Shown here one piece after another: positions 1-13,100 of a DNA stretch of 64,000 bases; position 1 is the stretch's first letter, and every line of letters begins with the position of its first letter. The notes under the pieces were generated by a model. That model was given only the letters and a program-made list of their open reading frames with translations. It had not been told where the DNA came from and did no database searches. Made by a program: the position numbers and the translations under genes. Location of the stretch: assembly GCA_021464245.1 (NCBI GenBank), contig JADCRB010000005.1, positions 2,914,001-2,978,000 on the forward strand, given 5' to 3'. The DNA comes from Carallia brachiata. Lineage: Eukaryota > Streptophyta > Magnoliopsida > Malpighiales > Rhizophoraceae.

Positions 1-568
1 ATTATGAACTGTTAGTTATTATTGTTGAAACTTTATACAAATAAGGACCCAATAGCCAGAGTGTTTAACTTTATTGGATCTCAAACATGTATTTACATAT
101 AAAAGATCTGGACTGCGGGCCTATATACTTTTTATCACTTGCCATCTTGTCATCTAAAAAACTTGGCTTTTCAAAAACAATTGATCTCTACATTGAAGAA
201 TCCCAAGTTTAAAAAGTAAAAAAACCAAAAATTGTTTATTCCTTCCCAATAAAAGGTGGCAGTGCAGGAGCAGCATCTTGCCCCTACCGTACTCATTTTT
301 GCAAGGAAAACTCAAACTTTATTGGATGGCCAATGGCCATGACGAAAAATGGAGGCCCCTCGAAAATTCAGCTTTTAAAGGTTGATTTTTAGTTGTAAAA
401 CCGTGCTCGGGGGGTTGCTCCAAAAGGTCCGTATACATAGGCCCATGGAACTAAAGGGATCAAAAGGTAGAATGATGCACACAATATTCAGATATAGTTG
501 TTGTAATCATATGCTGAAAGCAAGACAGCGCCATTATCGACTCCACAGAGCACCCAAATGCCACCGTC

Positions 569-611
<43 letters not shown>

Positions 612-612
612 A
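569..612. repeat. (CT)n(TA)n compound microsatellite
   Basis: A run of CT dinucleotides passes directly into a run of TA dinucleotides. Simple sequence repeat. Confidence 0.9.
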
Positions 613-2914
613 GTCCCATTTACCAGTATAAAAGAAAAAAAAGGACGTGAGACTAACGAATAGTAATCGACCAATTGTTTTATATAATTAGATAATTAAT
701 ACTTTAACAAAAAATTAGTGAAAAATACATTATTTTTGTTGTAAAAAATTTAATTATTTAATTATATAAATTAATTATTCAAATATTATGTGTCTGTTTT
801 GTGTTTGTATTTTTTCTATGTTCATGTATATTTTCCCATATCTATCTTTTTAGTATAAGAAAGAAAGGCGACAAGAAAAGGAATGTCTTGACAGTCCTAG
901 CATGCATTAAAAAAATCGTATCCTATGATATGCTTGCCCCTGAAAATTTTACCTTTTGTCTCTTTAATAGCGAACGCCTAGCCTTTGCCGGCAAGCCTTT
1001 CTCATTTTCTAATAATTAACAAGTTTTCTTGTTTTCATTTGATGAAATTGCATAATTAATTATCTTAAACTTCCGCTTGTTAATCAAGATGTTAACGATA
1101 CACCGACAATCGATCATAATCTTGAATTTCGCACATTAGCTATGCACCTGTCATGGAGTCCGGGGGACATTTTTACCCATTCCTCATATTGTGTGGAAAT
1201 TTCATACATTGAGACATCCCTTTTTACTATGCATTTATAATTAAACTATAGTGTTAAGGAGGAGGCGGAATTCGAACAACTTGACTCTATGATACTTCAA
1301 ACACATAAACATGAATGACTTTCATCTAGAATAGGGAAAAAAAAATATTTCTAGTGTACTAAAAAAAAAGAAAAAAAAAGTCTTTTGCTAGTGGCCAAGG
1401 GAGCGTCTCAAGGCTTTGGCTTTCCAACTCACATTGCCATCTTTGGATGCGATGAAGAGAACCTGAAACTAGAAAGGGAAAGAAGGGAATGACTATCCTG
1501 GGGAGCGTGGATGTCGCACCTTTGCTCTTTATTTGCCTTTTTGACATTGCTTCGACATTACATTCCCCAGGGCGGAGACAAGGGGAAATATATATATATA
1601 TATATATAGCATGATTAGCTGGACGGAATTTAGTAGACGGAAAAATGACAGAAATTTTTTTTTATATAATTAGTTAGTTTATTTGTGAAATAAAATATTT
1701 AATTTTTATAATAAAAAAATAGATAAAAAATATTTTTAAATTTTATTATAATAATTCAGCATTCTGTTGTACAAATAAAACAAATAGTTACACAAAAAAA
1801 TTTCTTGCCTTTTTCTCATCCACCGAATTCCATCCACTAAATTTTTTCTGTATATATATATTATTTTGTGAGATCTCAGTATTTAAAATTTAAATTTTTA
1901 TTTATAATAAAATCTCATATTTTAATTATAAGAGAGAATATGAATTTTTATAAGAATAAAGAACACTACTACTACCGTGTAACTTACAATTAAATCAATC
2001 ATGACATGCACAAAAAGAAAAAAATCATACATATTGGAAGAAAAGCGCCACCCCAAACCTATCACCCGCAAAGTACATTCTTTTGGTAAAGAATAAAATA
2101 AAAAGTAAATTGACATTATTTGTGTAAAGTGTTAGGGGATGGGAGACTGATGCCAATCATTGCCAAGCTAGAGGCTAAAAAAATAGTTAATCTTTATTTT
2201 GCGAGTTCACCGAGTTATGTTGGCGAAATATGAGGTCGAAACTCCTAATTTTTTATAGAAAAATCTGTCCCTCTCCAAACCAATTGGATCAAGAAAAAAT
2301 GAAATCAATAGGGGCAAGCCTCCACTTGTTAACATATTAATTTGGTAGTCGTTCTGGGTAGAAGGAACTGTAAATTTCAAAAAAAAAAAAAAAAAATCTC
2401 TTCAGCCCAAAGGCTTATACGCACTTTAGTCAGTATCTTATAAGTGTGAATATTACACTAAGATATCAAACGAGACCAACAAGGAAGGTGAGATAAATAC
2501 ATTTAGCAAAATTAATCCGCGGCTGATTCAGTTAAGAAGAGGTTAAATGAACATAGAAGAGAATAGAATTAAATAGCTTATATTTGTTAATTAAAGGTTT
2601 AGTTTAAATTGAATTATTATTTTTTTAATTATAGCTCCTGATCCAATACATATTTTAATAGATTGAAAATTATGTAAGAACTAAGTGAGTGGGTCAAAAA
2701 ATGAACTTGTCGGCAAAGTACAGTCTCTATAAATCACTCCAACCCCTCAAATCTAAGCTAGGAAAGTAGATAGCTTCAAAGTGTACCCTCTAAGCACAAA
2801 AAGTTAATCTTGGATTACGGATAATTAATTCAGAAACTATTCACATTTCTTTCAAAAAGACATGTTTATTTACCTGACCCCCTCTTCATGCACTTTTCAA
2901 AGAAGTCAAATGCT

Positions 2915-3155
2915 TTGATTGTTTGGTAAAGTATAGAAAAGGGTAAGAAAAGAAAATGATAAAAAATTATTTTTTATTTATTTATTTTTTATTAATTTAA
3001 ATAATTAATTTTTACTTTTTCTCACAAATTATTATTTATTTTCTTTCTTACAATTTTTTAATCATTACTTTTTATCAATTATAATAATATTATTATTATA
3101 TTATTTTTTTTATTTTTTTTTTATTTCATTTCTTGCAATCCAAAGCAAAAGCAAA
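2915..3155. repeat. Possible MITE of the 'GTTTGG' family
   Basis: Starts around GATTGTTTGG and continues with runs of AGAAAAG/AAAATGATAAAAA, then mirror-like TTTTTCTCACAAATTATT and TTTCTTTCTTACA, ending near a CAATCCAAAGC. The purine-rich left half and pyrimidine-rich right half suggest a foldback. Comparable segments occur near 33133-33405, 36195-36370 and 56672-56860. Boundaries and target duplications are not resolved. Confidence 0.35.
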
Positions 3156-3973
3156 AAGGTGGCTCCTTCTGACCATCCACCAATTGGGTTTTGATTACAT
3201 GAACAGAGACTGTTTTGGAGCGCGTGAGATGGTACCATTACACTTGTTACGTTTATATTTGTCGTACTTATTCCTAATTATGATTGTTAATTAAATTAAT
3301 ATAAATATGCATGCAACCAAATTATGGACTTTTTTTTTCGCCCGCAGAACAAAATTATAACTGTTTGTTTTAGTCTTTTTGAAACTGATAAGTAGCAGTA
3401 GAGAGGATGAAAAATTATATAGATAAAATTTAAAATTTAAACTTCAAATCTTATAGATGACACCACTACGCTCAATTATTTAGATTATACTTAATCCACT
3501 TTAAATTTTTTTGTACGCAAAATTACGAATATTTTTTTTTGTCAACCATAGGGGTGCCCTATTAGGGATTAAGGAGGATGAGCTAACAGACGGAAGTTTG
3601 TTGGCGCAAGTATGCTTCAACTGCTCGGACAAAACTCGAGGCCCAAATTACGAACATTTTTGCCTGCAAAAAATTGATCTCAGCACAATTGGGCCTGAGC
3701 AAAGCATTTTTTTTTTTTAACCTTTCTGTGTTGCTGCCAATGATTGGGCTCAAAACAGGCTAACTTTAACTGGGCCTGAAAATTAGGCTTATGTTAGATT
3801 GTGGGCCTCTCTTGCACTGTGATGCTAAATCAGCCTGGTGCTGGCCATTATTCAGATTGCTCGCACGCTTATCGAATTGCTGGCGAACTGTTGGCCAATT
3901 TGTTCGCTTTTTTTTTTTTAATAACCAAAAAAAAAAAAAGCTAAATCCGTCGTCGTTTAATTGCCAAAGTCCG

Positions 3974-6340
3974 ATGGCCCTTCTCCTCCCGGGCCTTCCT
4001 GCAATTTCGCCATCTCCACCGCCTCCGTCTCCAACCAAAACTCCATTCTCCAGAAACACCATCATCAATGTTATCGTGCGCACCCCTTCTCTTATCCTAC
4101 GCTCTCCACCGCCCATTCTCCTAATCCCTTCCGCCGCCTCTCTCTTCCTCCTCCTCCGCCCCGCCGCCGCCGCTCAGAAGTACGTTTACCCGGACCCCAT
4201 CCCCGAATTCGCACAAGCTGTAAGAATGTTCACAAAACGGACAGCTCTGTATCCACCATTACTTCGTAAATTATGTGAAAGAATTTATATTTTTTTATTT
4301 ATTTATTTTTTTTATGTGTTATTACAGGAGACCCAGAAGTTTAGGACAGAGCTGTTCAAGAAACTGTCTCAGGACAAGGAAACATTTGGCGATGATCTTG
4401 ATAAAGTTATCGATGTCTGTTCCGAGGTAAAATTTTTATTTCCTTTTTTTTTTAATTTGCACGAATTAAAATTCCTTCTTTCTTTTTTTTTTTTTTTTTA
4501 AATTACGTAGTGAACGAGACTTGTGCCGTTGTTGTGCGTAACTTACTCGACGAAATGTCGCAGTGAAGCTTTGAATTTGCTATTTAAAGTGATGGAAAGC
4601 ATGGCTTGGAATTGTGTTAGTTTGCAAATGCAACAGACGGAATGAGAGGAACTTATGGTAGGTAAATGTTACATAGATGGACAAATGCAAGCCCGTAGAT
4701 CGCAACCATCATGATCGTTGGTTGTAAATTTTTAATCTTTTGCATAATGGGAATTAAGAATGAGGACTGTGAATGTGCAACCAACGGTCATGATAATGTA
4801 ATGTGGACGCATGTTTGTCCTGCGCCCATTCACCTATGTCCGTGCTCTGCGTAATAATTATCCTATGGTTCACAATCTAGTGAACTTCATAGACCTGAAA
4901 AGAGGCAATTCGGACAGAAGCAGCGGTATCTTCATTTGAGTATTAACTTAAAGCTTTAACGAACACCTAGAAGCGACATTCATGGCTGTTCTTACAATCA
5001 CTTTGAAGTCAGGCACTCGGGAATGCCACAAAGTTTTTTTACGTTCCATTGGAGAGGCACCTTGGAGGACCTAGCTATAGTTTAATTGTGATTTTGATGT
5101 TTTTGCATGTTTTTTTTTTTTAATTTGTCTTGATATTGATTATGGAGGTATCGTGTGGTCCTACGATTGACCATTCATTGTACCTGGAAATGTGTTCAGT
5201 TTATGAGCCACATGGTCTGTTATAAGTACCTTTGAGAGAATTTATGGGATATTATGTTCTATCAAAATGGTGGAAAATCAGGTTCTAGGTCAGTATTAGG
5301 AAGAAAATCAGAATGACACCATTGGCTCTGTGTTGCATGTTTCAAACATTTTCTCTTCAGTTCACACCAGAAATTTGACCAACTTAAATGCTCCTCTGAG
5401 GTGATTTGTGGGGAACATACAGCTGCATTGAACTCTTGTCAGCATTTAAGTGGCTTAAAACGGTATGAATGTTATTTTGGGATTGTTTATCAATAACTGA
5501 TGTAACGGGAAGTGTTTTCCAGATTTTTCATGCACTTCTCCAGGCAATTAAAAAATTGGTTGACAAACCGTATCTTTGCGGTATTCTGAAGCTATGTTTG
5601 GTTTTTTCTGTAGCCAACTTTCAATCAATTGCAGTACCACTTCTATTTTGGCATGAAAGATTTTGCCAAGCGTGGGTGTTTAAGCTTCATCTAGATTAGT
5701 TGAAGTTATGGAACTTATAGATGATGATGGGCCTCATAATTACTGTTCCTTAGTCTTGCTCTTCCAGCCAATATAACTTGCTTAATTTAATGACCTATGA
5801 ATTTCAACTAGTTATGCTTTCTACTGTTATTTATTTCGACAGGATGTTCAAACACCTGTTTCATCTCTCATCTCATGGGAGCCTTCTGTTTGCTTGACTT
5901 GGCAACAGTTTATAATTGACCCCCATGAGTAATATCTAATTTGAGTATGAAAAGGGGCAAAGTTGTTGAAATAACTTCCATCATTTGATTCCTACTTTTC
6001 TGCACGTGTTTGGGCGTTGGGCCAATATTGGCAATATCTTCCATTTGTTGTTGAATGATTGATGATTTCATGTTAAAACAGAAACTCCAAATTAATCATT
6101 GATGCTAACTGGATCATTGCGCTGTGCAACCAGATGTTCAGTGATTTCTTGCACAAGGAATATGGAGGACCTGGGACACTCATGGTGGAGCCATTCACCG
6201 ACATGTTGATTTCTCTCAAGGAGAAGAAATTACCTGGTGCACCTTTGGCTGCAAGGGCTTCCCTTTTATGGGCCCAGAACCATGTTGATCGGGACTGGGA
6301 AGTCTGGAATTCTAATCTATGCCGTCAAATTGATTTTTAG
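3974..6340 (+). CDS. Small predicted plastid-targeted protein, 3 exons, 183 aa
   Basis: Exons by GT-AG boundaries: 3974-4219, 4328-4426 and 6134-6340; lengths 246, 99 and 207 keep one frame and give 183 residues. The N-terminus has no acidic residue for about 70 positions and is rich in Ser, Pro and Thr. It then has a hydrophobic stretch (about residues 48-61) ending in RPAAAAQK, which looks like a chloroplast transit peptide followed by a thylakoid-transfer-type cleavage site. The mature part begins KYVYPDPIPEFA and has the segments FGDDLDKVIDVC, HKEYGGPGTL and AARASLLWAQN. I recognise this as a conserved plant protein but not its function; I have a weak memory of relatives being labelled photosystem I subunit N-like, which should be checked. 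The 108-bp first intron keeps the reading frame open, so only the exon-exon fit, not the frame, argues for splicing. The start at 3974 opens the transit-like sequence; an upstream in-frame ATG at 3791 adds low-complexity residues. Second intron is 1707 bp. Confidence 0.82.
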
Positions 6341-6665
6341 CTACAATCAAGATGCTTTACAGATTTATTTCCACGTTGTATCCCTGATTGTGACAAATTA
6401 GTTAAAAAGATGTCAGATTTGGAAAGAGTTTGGACATACGCAATTACCAAATATCGATGGAAAACAATGTCAGCTCCATTAGTCTGGTGTAACTATACAG
6501 ATTTCTTATTGGTTGTAAATGGTTTAGAAGTGGGAGGTCAACTAGAAAATGGTTTTGGAAATTTGATTCAACATCATCCATCGATTTGATTTGATTCTAT
6601 TTTTCTTATGTATAAGAAGTCCATGAACTTGAATGCCACTCTGCATGTTGTAATTGGATGCACCA

Positions 6666-7725
6666 TCAGCTCCCAGCCTCAGAGATACTCTGTAATGACG
6701 GGCGCCAGGACTTCGATCTAATTGCAGAAGAGTTAGTCGATGGCGGCCTGGATTGAAGTCCTTCATGCTTCATTGCCTGTATTGTTTTAGATGCCAAAGA
6801 GGTTAATATTCACAAATAACAATGAATTGCTCTAAAATGGGCAATCCCCTTCTATGGTTTATGGTTGTAATTCAACATCTCCTACTAATAGTATGTGTAA
6901 ATAGTTAGCTGCTGCTTTTCTTCCTATTATGGTATAATCCTCTTTATTTTGGTTGGTTGGCAAGCATGTCTAAACAGAAGCAAGGAACAAACATGCCAAG
7001 AATTACTATGACTTCCGTTTGAGAAAACAAGAAATGAAACCAAATTGATGCAGGAAGGTTGTGTGTTGAAGCCTAGGACATCCAGTTGGGTTGAGCATGA
7101 GAGAAATCTTTTACTGTCTGCAAATAAATCCTGTCTCACAGCCGAAAGGCATCAAGAATATGTTGCAACTGATAAAAACTTACTGTCTGAGGTACCTGGG
7201 ACTCTTCTGAATTAGACTTCTTTCCTGCATCAAAGCCCGAACTCTGCTTCTCTTTTGCCGCCATCTGAGACTTCTCAACTGATTCTGGATGCTGCTTCTT
7301 CATTTTTGCAGACTTTTTCGCCCGCAACACCTTCATAACCTCTGCAAGCACCAAGAAGATGATCAGGAAAAAAAAAAAAAAGAACTTGCTTGCAGCAACC
7401 ACAGATGAGAAGAAGCATAACTTATTAATAAGAAACGCATGGTCACAGCACAAGCATTCCCACCTTGAGTAGTAACAAGCCGGTAAGCATGACCAAGTGC
7501 AAGAGTATCACTCGGCCTAAGAAGTTTTGCACGAGAGAACTGCACGGTTTTCGTTTCCTGGTTTTCTTCCCCGGACACCGGTAATGGTATAATCAAAGAA
7601 ACATGATGGCCTGGGTTCATTCTCATGATTTCGCTGGCTGTAGTAGGCCAATATAACCACTCTATCTTGCCATTTGGGTGCTGTATTACCAGGGCTGCGG
7701 CATCTATGGCTTGACAGTTTCCCAT
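6666..7725 (-). CDS. DUF4228/PADRE-domain protein, 3 exons, 176 aa
   Basis: Exons (transcript order): 7725-7464, 7341-7184 and 6776-6666. The junctions are phase 1 and phase 0. The protein starts MGNCQAIDAAALVIQHPNGK, the usual start of the DUF4228 (PADRE) family; MGNC is a likely N-myristoylation/palmitoylation signal. The middle (about residues 88-140) is a Lys- and Ser-rich, probably disordered region. The last exon was found by its protein motif: it encodes SWRPSLQSISE at about 163-173, the conserved C-terminal motif of the family, then AGS and stop. Family members respond to pathogens and abiotic stress in plants; the molecular role is not established. The donor of intron 2 is ACA|GTAAGT, and a read-through product of exon 2 would end at 7136 without the conserved tail. 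Reads cleanly, no frame break. Confidence 0.9.
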
Positions 7726-10003
7726 GTATCCGTCTTTCTTTCTCTTCTAGCTATTCGGCCAATTCTGTAGGAGGGAATGAAAACAAGAGAGACGAGAAAG
7801 AAAGAAGAAATATGAGGAGGAAGATGGGAGGGAGGGAAGGAAGGTGAAGGAAGCTGCAGTCTCTGTCTATACAGCTCCTCACCACCTTACAATTATAAGC
7901 AATAGTCTTATTCAAACAGGAAGGGCTGGCCCTTGTCTCATTTTCCAACTCAACTAAAATGGGCCAATTTTAAAATCAGTATTGACGCTTTTTTTTTTTT
8001 TTTTTTGTCAAAAGTCATAATGTTAACAGATTTTTAGATTGAGATTAAGAGTTACTTATTAGTATTTTTATTTAACTTTTCTTATAAGGAAGACTTATTA
8101 TCATATTATTATTGGATTTAAAATGGACCTCCTCAAATCTAACTATAATATTAACGAATTTTAAACTTATACGCTGTACTCACACAAATCCTTATGATAT
8201 TAGGGGAGCGGGCGCATACTGTTCTCTCTTTTCATTAACTCACTTCTTGCATTATTATATTTCCTTAATTATGTTTAATTGTATCCATCATTTCTATGTC
8301 CAAGTGTCTCTGTTAACCTCGGAAGCTTGTTGGGATGCCAGGTGGAGAACTGTTAAAGTATGGAATTGAGGGACCTAACGAGGCTGTATGGTACCACTCT
8401 TATTGACCTATTTTATAACCAGAAAGCATGGTGACCCACCACCTTGTCCTCATTAGCCATGCGCTCTGGCTCCTGTACTCCATCAAACATTCCCGAAAAT
8501 CTCAAGCACATGATTTCATTGCTCAAAATTTTATACCTTTGTTCAACTTTTTTATTGATGATGATGGTGTCCTGGGTATCTAGACCTGAAAGTTTCACTA
8601 ACTCTCGCAATATACTTTGGGTCACAACTGAAAAGTCGGAATAGTAAACTAAACACAAATGCTCACCCTCCAAAATAATGAGATTTGGATCTAAGATAAT
8701 CCTTCAACACACAAATTCGGAGTTATGGTGATATCTTGAAATGGGTCCTAGGGTTTGATATATATGATTGATTTCTGGGTACTACCCAGTAGGTCAAACT
8801 TTTGGATGGGATGATATTTTTTAACAAGAGACATGAGACACTTTACTGCTAAAATGTTATTAGGTGCATTGTCTTTATTCTTTGCATTTTATTGTGAATT
8901 TTCTTATTTTTAACCTAAAAGTTGTGGGTGTGAGAGAACGAGTTAGAATTTAATATATAATTTATACTTATAGTTTGGCCTAATAACTTAAGTTTAGGCC
9001 TTTAGGTTGAATAGTTGCTTGACAATCGGTAGGCAATAGAGATTCCAACCTCAAAATTTGTGGGTACGACTTTGCAAGTTTTTAGTTTATGTGAGTATTT
9101 GAAATCTTTTGTTATTGTCTGGAATGGGTAATTAATGCTAAAGATTTCTTTCTACCCGTGTAACTATTGGGAGATGATATCTAGGGCTGTATGCTTGATT
9201 AATCACTATTCAATTGATTCCTTTTTTTGAATGGAAAATTCTAAATGGCAACGTAACTATAAACATGTTTACATAATATTGTAGTAATTTAGATCATTAG
9301 GTCACAAAAGGTGTATTAAATTCAAAAAAAATAAACTGTTGAATTAATTACATATTTTATTAAACGTATGTACATAATATTGTTCTTCTTTAATAGCTAT
9401 ACCATTCATTAATTATTGACTTGGCGTGGAAAGCATCCACTATCTTCATCTGATATAATTAAAACAATAAGCACAAACTTTTGCGGGAAAGCTCCGAAAT
9501 CCAATGCAATTAAAATTGGCTTAAAAAGGGTCATATTTTAGCACAAAATCAAGACTTAACATTACCCAACCAAAAGATTCTTTCATTGAAGATTCTTTAT
9601 TATGAGTTTGTGGAAGTTGATGTGGAACAAATCAGTTGAACCTCCTTTGAAATTAACCAACGAAAATCGAGAATTCTAAATCCTAACCCACATAAGAAAC
9701 ATGAACAGCTCAAAAGGCAGACAGCTGCCGGCTTTGATCAGGAGAGCAATTTTGGAGTCAAATCCTACAGCAATTAGTCACCAACTCCAGTTCCATTGCC
9801 GTGTTGTATTTCACATCACATAAGCCAAAACACATGGATCTAGTGGTCACAATTTTCGTTTTTCAAAAAAGTTACACGAACGTATTCCTATATATTATAC
9901 GATATAAAGATATTGATAGTTAGTTGCATATTTTTAATGTTTTGATACATGCTTCGAATTAGTAATGAGACTACAATTGTGAATTTAACAATTGTAATTG
10001 TAA

Positions 10004-10167
10004 CTAACAATGAGTTCGTTCAGTGGCTAAGGAACATAAACAAACTTACATTGGTAATGCGCATGAGTTTGAAATATAGCAGAAATCCTTGTTGGGAGAA
10101 TTCTATCCTTCATCTCTAGAGTTGTTGCCTACTTTGGCTACTACATTTTAGACAAAAAAGAAAAATT
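10004..10167 (+). mobile_element. SINE-like retroposon with 8-bp target duplication
   Basis: Begins CTAACAATGAG, has an A-box-like GTTCAGTGGCTAAGG near 10015-10029 and a B-box-like GAGTTTGAAAT near 10066-10076, and ends in an A-rich tail (ACAAAAAAGAAAAA). The repeat AATTGTAA flanks it at 9996-10003 and 10168-10175. The layout is that of a tRNA-derived SINE; the boxes are degenerate, so the tRNA origin is an inference. Confidence 0.5.
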
Positions 10168-13100
10168 AATTGTAATAATACAATACCAGTCTACGTTTAG
10201 AATTTATAAATTTAACCGAGTTGATGTAACAAGTGTCTTTATTTTTCTTGTTGATTTATGTTTTCATCCTATTGATTGCCTTTGGATTATTATGCCCTCT
10301 GAATCCCAATGGTTGACAATTTTTTCTTCCATGATTCACGAGTATGAAACATCTCCGATTTAACTGTCAGATTCTATGTAAGCCATGTGAAATGTTGGGG
10401 GCATTAGGTTCCCATATTAAATGAAGAATGGACAATTTCTTATTCAGACAACAAACCCCTAGTATTAAATGGCTGGCTCCTCAACTTCTTGTGGAAATGG
10501 GGTAAGGCAGCCATTAATTATATGGCAGGCGATGACTGCATGTATAAATTTGTGGATGAAATTCATATCCTTATCTATGTTTGTAGATTGCACCTTGTGG
10601 GGCCAGGGAATTTAGGTCTGGAATATCTGTTCCTTGCCTTTTGAACATTCTAAAATTTGTAATTTGAACTATCCTACCAATTAAAGAATAAAGGGTCTTT
10701 GTTAGTGGTGTCATTGGTGTTTTCTTTTTGGCAAGGGCATTATAATATTTATGGTTGCTTTTGAATACATAAACACCTTAACCATTCATTCAAGAGTAGT
10801 TCAGGGAATGTTGTTGAAGATTCAAATGACAAATCAATAAAAACATAAGGAAAGAAGATGCATCGATGCATGTCATTTTAGTTTTAGCCGTGGAGCCTGT
10901 TCATGCATCACAACTTACAGTATGGTGGACATTTAACTTGTTAAAAATTTAAATTTCTATTTTCAAAATTTAGAGTTTTAATTTTAAATTTTTTTTTTTA
11001 GATTTATAAAAATGAGAAAAGCACATCCTACGCCCATTCTAATGAGTCTCGTAATGATTGAAAGAAAAAAAGAAAAAACCTTCTAGTATGGTCTGATATA
11101 AACTCACTCGGTTCAAGTGGTACAAGTCTAATTGTTGTGCACTTTCTTTCTTTCATTTTGTCCAATAAAAACGATGACAACATGTTGGCAAATATTCGTT
11201 AAAATTTTTTTAAGTAAAATTAAAATAAGATTAAAGTGGTATATATTAATTAAAATTAAAAAAATAAATAAATTATTAATTCTTTGTTTGGATTGTGAGA
11301 TTTTGATGAGATTATGAGAAAGAAAATTATTAGAAAAGAAAGTTGTGAGAAAATAATTAGGAAGTAATATTTTGTATTTGGATTGTATAAAAAAAAAGTG
11401 AAAAAAAAAGTATATGATTGAAAATACCAAAATATCTCTAAATATAATTATTTAGTGAGTTAAAAAAAATATAAAGTTAGGATTATTTTAATAATTTTAG
11501 TTTTATGTGTTTTAGAATTGTTTTTATATTTTATTCTGACACCAATACGATAGCTTTATGATGTTGATTTTCTAACGTACAGCCAAACACTTAAAAATAC
11601 ATTAGAAACTGTAATTTTTATTCCCGCTTATTTCCAATATTGTCACTAAATGCATTATTTATAAATATTATTAAATAAATTAAATAATTATTTTAATATC
11701 ATCTAAAATTAAATTTTACAGTAGTGCCTCGAAATGATTAATTCTAGCTGGTTTTCTGATGAGAGTGGCTCTAGAATCTTTGACAGACAAATTGTCTTAT
11801 CGACCTGCACTGAATAAAGCTCGAACTTTTAATCGGCGGGAATTATATTTCTTAAAACCGAGTCAGACTCCAATTCAGAGAAGGGTCTAGCCTTGGTTGG
11901 TGGGTCAATTCTTTCTAGCTCTACTTGGTGGGTCAAATAATTAAGCTAGAACCTTAGAATAAAACGTTATTAAAATAAAATTTAAGTATATAGATAAATA
12001 GTCCTAATGAAATAATATTATTATATATAATTTAAAAAAGAAAAATTTCTTAGCAAAAATCTCGGTCGATTTATATTGAATGTGTTTTTTGATTGAATAT
12101 CTTGTTCGATTTTTAATCAAATCAGGACAAAATTATGTGGTTCATTAATTTTGTAATATGATCGTCGGGTCCAATTTTTTACAACTATGACGCTAATGAC
12201 CCCAAGATTAACTGTTGTGTCAACATGGTAAGAATTTGAAGTCAAGATTTTTTTAAAGTTCGAATCACACGTCCAGTTCCCCATGTAACGATGCACTCTA
12301 TTCATTTCCTTAACTTTTCAGGATATTTTGAATAAAATGTCATTCGTTGTTCAAAAAAAATAATAATAATAACACTGTACTCTTTCTACATTCCTTTGCT
12401 TTTCTTGTTGCATAATGGAGGTCATGGAGAATCCACCCCTCATACTCTTACTGCATGTTTGGGAAGAGGGAATTCAAGCAAGAAGGAAAGAATTGGGGTG
12501 GGATGGGGTTGTAGTGTGTGTTTAGGAGAAGTGGGATGAGGAAAAAAAAAATTGGTGGGGGCTCAGGGATATTTTCGCATCTTTCCTTTAGTTTTATTTA
12601 TTTTTTGTTTTTTTTATATAATATTACTTTTTTGTCATTGTGTTTTTTGAATTTTTATTTTTTAAAAAGAAAATTAATATTATAATATATATTATTTGCA
12701 TTCTTCTTGCTTTTCACTCATTTAAAAAAACATAATTTGAAATTTTTTTTTTCCTTACACTATATTTTTTCAAATACAAGAAAGATAAAAAAATTTCTTC
12801 TCTCTCTTGTGTTCTTCTCCCCTTCCTTTTTTTTGTTTTTTTCCCCTCAAATAAAGTGTTAAGGATTATGATTGACCATGGTCCTCTTTTTGGCAGCATC
12901 GCAGAAGCGTGCTGCGAAAGAACTCACTTTAATGATAACAAATCGGAGAGCAATTTATAGAAACAACATTTATTGAAGCAGTAGCAAGAACTCAGGAGTT
13001 CAACGATGGTCCAACTTGGTGACTATTTCTTTTCCTTTTACCGTAAGATATTATATCAAACTAGCTTTAAAAGACTCGTTAAGCTGCAGGTTATACAATA

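Larger units (their letters stand above)
1..3973. other. Intergenic, no gene recognised
   Basis: AT-rich sequence with only short chance reading frames. It holds a (CT)n(TA)n microsatellite near 569-612, a short TA run near 1589-1608 and a possible MITE near 2915-3155. I see no conserved protein, tRNA or rRNA. The last part, about 3720-3973, would contain the promoter and 5' UTR of the gene starting at 3974, but no clear TATA box could be chosen. Confidence 0.6.

Noticed and set aside
3791..3973. Upstream in-frame ATG for the plastid protein
   Set aside because: Adds low-complexity residues with a Phe/Lys homopolymer; the ATG at 3974 gives a normal transit-peptide start.
7136..7183. Read-through end of the PADRE exon 2 as the true C-terminus
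   Set aside because: The conserved SWRPSLQSISE tail is found in a third exon in the right phase.
8413..8673. 86-codon minus-strand frame with a protein-like composition
   Set aside because: No motif recognised, no splice context or neighbours; kept only as a note.
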